Source: CAZWQR01 sp964638595 (GTDB taxonomy: Bacteria > Patescibacteriota > Minisyncoccia > Minisyncoccales > PEYH01). Taken from it: DNA of 23,489 nucleotides. The notes under the pieces are model-generated. The model made no database searches. It was not told the origin of the DNA and saw only the letters and a list, made by a program, of their open reading frames with translations. Below, one piece after another: positions 21,154-23,489 of the stretch; position 1 is the stretch's first letter, and every line of letters starts with the position of its first letter. A program made the translations under genes and the position numbers. The stretch is taken from positions 1 to 23,489 of the forward strand of contig CAZWYU010000047.1 of assembly GCA_964638595.1 (NCBI GenBank). Reading direction: 5' to 3'.

Positions 21154-21190
21154 GGGCCTTGTTGCCCCTTTTCTTTTCTTTTGGTAGAAT
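21153..21190 (+). terminator. Terminator after the membrane protein, overlapping the next promoter
   Basis: GGGGC (21153-21157), loop CTTGTT, GCCCC (21164-21168), TTTTCTTTTCTTTT. TTGCCC (21162-21167) with TAGAAT (21185-21190) at a 17-bp spacing could be the promoter of the glycosyltransferase gene, built into the same stretch. Confidence 0.8.
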
Positions 21191-21215
21191 GTAATAAATA
21201 ATTAATTATTAAGTT

Positions 21216-21944
21216 ATGAAACTTTCAGTAATTTTTCCGGCTTATAATGAAGAGAAAAGAATTCCCAAAACTCTTCGCTTAACTTATGATTATTTGAAAA
21301 ACCAGCCGTATGAATCAGAAATAGTCGTAATCAATGATGGCTCAAAAGACAACACTGCTCAAGCAGTTCAAAATTTAAGCAGAGAAATTCCTATTTTGAG
21401 ATTAATTGACAATAAAAAAAATAAAGGAAAGGGAGGTGTGGTTAAACAAGGAATGCTTGAAGCAAAGGGGGAGTACCGTTTATTCTCCGATTCTGATAAT
21501 TCTACCTCTATTGATCAAGTAGAAGGAATGTGGCCTTATTTTGAGCAAGGTTTTGATGTAGTTATTGGTTCTCGTGATGTTTTGGGGGCAAAGCTTGATC
21601 CTCCTCAATCATTTTTTAGGAAAGTGATATTCGGTGACAGTTTTAAATTTTTGAGAAAGATTATTATTGGGCTTTGGAAAATTCAGGATACTCAATGTGG
21701 CTTTAAATGTTTTAAAGCTAAACCAGCAAAAGATGTTTTTTCAAAAGCTAAAAAGCAAGGATTTATTTTTGATGTTGAAGTTCTGCTTTTAACTAAAAAA
21801 ATGGGCTATAAAATTAAAGAAATGCCTGTTCATTGGATTAACGACACCGAAAGCAAAGTTAAACTAAAACATGTTTTTAACATGTTTTTTGATATGGTTA
21901 AATTAAGAAAAGATTTAATATTTGGACGGTATGGAAAAAAGTAA
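21216..21944 (+). CDS. GT2 family glycosyltransferase, dolichol/polyprenyl-phosphate type
   Basis: 242-aa GT-A fold glycosyltransferase. LSVIFPAYNEEKRIPKTL (3-20) and VVINDGSKDNT (37-47) form the nucleotide-binding start. LFSDSDNSTS (89-98) is the DxD-type metal site. SRDVLGAKLDPPQSFFRK and IQDTQCGFKCFKAKPA resemble the polyprenyl-phosphate glucosyl/mannosyltransferase (ALG5/DPM1-like) subfamily. There is no C-terminal membrane anchor, unlike ALG5-type enzymes that carry an N-terminal one. The likely product is a lipid-linked sugar for envelope glycans. The donor and acceptor are not decided. The 3' end overlaps the GalT-like gene by 14 bases. Confidence 0.88.
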   Translation: MKLSVIFPAYNEEKRIPKTLRLTYDYLKNQPYESEIVVINDGSKDNTAQAVQNLSREIPILRLIDNKKNKGKGGVVKQGMLEAKGEYRLFSDSDNSTSIDQVEGMWPYFEQGFDVVIGSRDVLGAKLDPPQSFFRKVIFGDSFKFLRKIIIGLWKIQDTQCGFKCFKAKPAKDVFSKAKKQGFIFDVEVLLLTKKMGYKIKEMPVHWINDTESKVKLKHVFNMFFDMVKLRKDLIFGRYGKK

Positions 21945-23025
21945 GAAAAATCCATATATTAAGAAATCAACAACAAGAAAAGCAGATTTCCCTTCAGAAT
22001 TGCGTTTTGCTTTAATTTCGGGGGATTGGGTGGTAATTGCAACTGGTCGTTCTAAAAGGCCGGAAACTTTTAAAAAAGAAAAAAGGATTATTAAAACAAT
22101 ACCTGAAAAAGATTGTTTTTTTTGCAATGTTGAAACTCAACTGCCACCTTTGTTAATCTCAAAAAAGGGGAAGTTGAAGAAATATGCTTATAATGACGAG
22201 GAAAGAGAAAGTTTGAAAATCCCTAAAGATTGGACAATAATCGTTATCCCTAACAAATATCCAGCTTTTGTAATGAAGAATGATTTAGATATCAGGAGAA
22301 AGGGATTGCATCAATTAATGAATGCTTATGGAGCAGCTGAAGTTGTTATTACCAGAGATCATAAAAAGCAAATTGCCCAGTTCAGCATTAAACAAATCAA
22401 AGAACTTTTAGATGTTTATCAAGAAAGATATATTGAATTGATGAAAGAGCCTAAAATTAATTATATTTCTATTTTTCATAATCATGGAGTAGAAGCAGGG
22501 GCTTCTGTTTCTCATCCTCATTCTCAAATTATTGCCACTCCGGTTTTAGACCCAAAAATTAAAAGGAGTTTAGCTGGAGCTGAAAATTATTATAAGCACA
22601 ATAAAGAATGCGCTTATTGTTTAATGAACAAATGGGATCAGAAGAATAAAGAAAGAATTATTTTTGAAAATAAAGAATTTTTGGTGGTTTGTCCTTTTGC
22701 TTCTAGCTCTGCCTTTCAAATGTCTATTACTCCGAAAAAACATCTTCCTTATTTTGAAAGAATTAGCGATGAGCAAAAAAAATATTTAGCAGAAGCTTTT
22801 CACGCTACTATGAAAAAACTCTATAAAGGGTTGAATGATCCGCCATACAACTTTTATCTTCACACCGCTCCTTGTGATGGCAGAAATCATGATTATTACC
22901 ACTGGCACTGGGTTATTGTTCCAAAAACAGCTATTATGGCAGGTTTTGAGCTCTGTACAGGTATTGAAATATCAACTATTGAGCCGGAAAAGGCAGCAGA
23001 ATATTTAAGGAAGCAAAAGATATAA
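21931..23025 (+). CDS. GalT-like hexose-1-phosphate uridylyltransferase family (HIT superfamily)
   Basis: 364-aa protein. The start is ATG 21931; a TTG nine bases upstream is in frame but weaker. RFALISGDWVVIATGRSKRP (25-44) is the GalT N-terminal segment, C62-x2-C65 begins a zinc site, and NKYPAF is conserved. FHNHGVEAGASVSHPHSQ (182-199) contains the catalytic HPHSQ motif (HPHGQ/HPHSQ in family members). CAYC (227-230) and HWHW (324-327) followed by AGFELCTGIEIS close the second HIT repeat. GalT moves UMP between hexose-1-phosphates. Here it probably supplies a nucleotide sugar for the overlapping glycosyltransferase. It could also be an ADP-glucose or related nucleotidyl-hexose variant, so galT is not assigned. 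Confidence 0.87.
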   Translation: MEKSKKNPYIKKSTTRKADFPSELRFALISGDWVVIATGRSKRPETFKKEKRIIKTIPEKDCFFCNVETQLPPLLISKKGKLKKYAYNDEERESLKIPKDWTIIVIPNKYPAFVMKNDLDIRRKGLHQLMNAYGAAEVVITRDHKKQIAQFSIKQIKELLDVYQERYIELMKEPKINYISIFHNHGVEAGASVSHPHSQIIATPVLDPKIKRSLAGAENYYKHNKECAYCLMNKWDQKNKERIIFENKEFLVVCPFASSSAFQMSITPKKHLPYFERISDEQKKYLAEAFHATMKKLYKGLNDPPYNFYLHTAPCDGRNHDYYHWHWVIVPKTAIMAGFELCTGIEISTIEPEKAAEYLRKQKI

Positions 23026-23270
23026 ATGATAAAACAGTTAACAAATAACTGGTAATTGGTAATTGGTAATTGGTAATAAACCCCCACCTATATCCTCCCC
23101 CTTAGAAAGGGGGAGGAAGGAAGGAAGGAAGGAAGGAAGGAATAAAAACCCCCACCTATCTCCTCCCCCTTAGAAAGGGGGAGGAAAAGAATAAATATAG
23201 TCCTCCCCCTCTTTGAGGGGGAGGACTAAGGAGGGGGAGGAAATTAAAAATTATCAACAAATCATTTGCT
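23026..23270. repeat. Repeat tract after the GalT-like gene
   Basis: No gene. (TAATTGG)n lies at 23046-23076. The module CCCCCACCTA then TCCTCCCCCTT-AGA-AAGGGGGAGGA occurs twice (hairpins 23093-23117 and 23161-23185), as at 2711-2735. A perfect 14-bp hairpin with a TTT loop spans 23198-23228 (arms TAGTCCTCCCCCTC and GAGGGGGAGGACTA). An (AAGG)n microsatellite runs at about 23115-23141. The G/C-rich palindromes contrast with the AT-rich surroundings. Confidence 0.8.
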
Positions 23271-23275
23271 AAACT

Positions 23276-23347
23276 ATGAACAAACCATTTATTATTGCAA
23301 ACTGGAAGTGTAATCTGCCGATTTTGTCCAAATCTCTGATTTGGTAA
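23276..23347 (+). pseudogene. Truncated 5' end of tpiA (copy 1)
   Basis: ATG then MNKPFIIANWKCN, the conserved opening of triosephosphate isomerase (the lysine and asparagine of NWK-N are active-site residues), then LPILSKSLIW and TAA. After codon 13 the sequence leaves TPI and enters a hairpin (23319-23355), which contains the stop. It is therefore an N-terminal fragment, 23 codons, not a working enzyme. A leader-peptide role cannot be excluded. Confidence 0.6.
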
Positions 23348-23392
23348 CAAAATCGAGCATCCCGCACTAATTCGCCAGAATTCAGTGCGGGA
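23319..23392. repeat. Two hairpins inside the tpiA repeat unit
   Basis: H1 (23319-23355): CGATTTTGT with ACAAAATCG and CCAAATC with GATTTGG, loop TCT, bulge TA. It repeats at 23449-23485. H2 (23360-23392): TCCCGCACT with AGTGCGGGA and AATTC/GAATT inside, loop GCCA. H2 begins CCCGCACTAAT, close to the CCCCACACTAAT arm of E1-E5. Confidence 0.75.
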
Positions 23393-23405
23393 CTTCTATC
23401 AAATT

Positions 23406-23477
23406 ATGAACAAACCATTTATTATTGCAAATTGGAAATGTAATCTGCCGATTTTGTCCAAATCTCTGATTTGGTAA
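23406..23477 (+). pseudogene. Truncated 5' end of tpiA (copy 2)
   Basis: Repeats copy 1 exactly 130 bp later, with two changes in the coding part (AAC to AAT, AAG to AAA), both synonymous. The match continues through hairpin H1 and stops at the window's last base. The same frame ends at TAA (23475-23477). The intact tpiA, if present, must lie beyond the window. Confidence 0.6.
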
Positions 23478-23489
23478 CAAAATCGAGCA

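Noticed and set aside
23046..23141. Possible CRISPR array in the repeat tract
   Set aside because: The repeats are direct 4-7 base microsatellites and hairpins with no regular unique spacers, and no cas gene is present.

Overview
The window reads as an AT-rich chromosomal segment of a bacterium of the Candidate Phyla Radiation (Patescibacteria), most likely a Parcubacteria-type lineage. The grounds are a compact ribosomal-protein cluster with no rpmD (L30) between rpsE and rplO, a near absence of Shine-Dalgarno sequences in front of the translation genes, zinc-ribbon forms of S14, L24 and L28, and many short palindromic intergenic repeats. TGA ends many of the genes (S7, L2, L14, L16, S14, S8, adk), so this is genetic code 11 and not the TGA-glycine code of Gracilibacteria or SR1. 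The lineage call is inference; there is no 16S rRNA gene here.

Layout. Positions 1-506 hold, on the minus strand, tRNA-Pro(GGG), a displaced second copy of the 3' end of rpmB, and the intact rpmB (L28). From about 560 everything reads on the plus strand: an unrecognised 104-aa protein with its own promoter, Shine-Dalgarno and terminator; an M50 (site-2 protease family) membrane metalloprotease; then the str-type block rpsL-rpsG-fusA-(82-aa unknown)-tuf-rpsJ; then the S10/spc block rplC-rplD-rplW-rplB-rpsS-rplV-rpsC-rplP-rpmC-rpsQ-rplN-rplX-rplE-rpsN-rpsH-rplF-rplR-rpsE-rplO-secY-adk-map. These encode much of the ribosome, the two main elongation GTPases, the translocon channel, adenylate kinase and the N-terminal methionine processing enzyme. 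Positions 19.7-21.2 kb carry three small accessory genes (a DUF218-like protein, a winged-helix regulator, a membrane protein). The last two have their own promoters, and the three transcripts are separated by back-to-back terminator/promoter junctions. A GT2 glycosyltransferase and a GalT-like nucleotidylyltransferase overlap at 21.2-23.0 kb. The window ends in C/G-rich palindromes and two near-identical copies of a truncated tpiA 5' end. The last base of the window coincides with the end of the repeated segment, which may mean a contig end.

The most unusual content lies between the genes. A composite palindromic element (a left hairpin with a GGC/GCC core, a 20-bp-stem hairpin with a nested TGCGC-AAA-GCGCA hairpin, and an AT-rich right flank reaching the next start codon) fills the gaps before rpsS, rplN, rpsN, rpsH and rplF, always in the same orientation. 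At rpsQ and rplE its left module is read in frame and gives S17 and L5 the same foreign C-terminal tail. The rpsJ-rplC gap holds a terminator with a competing pairing and a second hairpin that buries the rplC start codon, so it is a candidate autoregulatory leader placed inside the operon. At both window ends a gene end (rpmB 3', tpiA 5') is duplicated beside hairpin-rich DNA, and within the matching stretches the copies differ only at synonymous sites apart from one indel.
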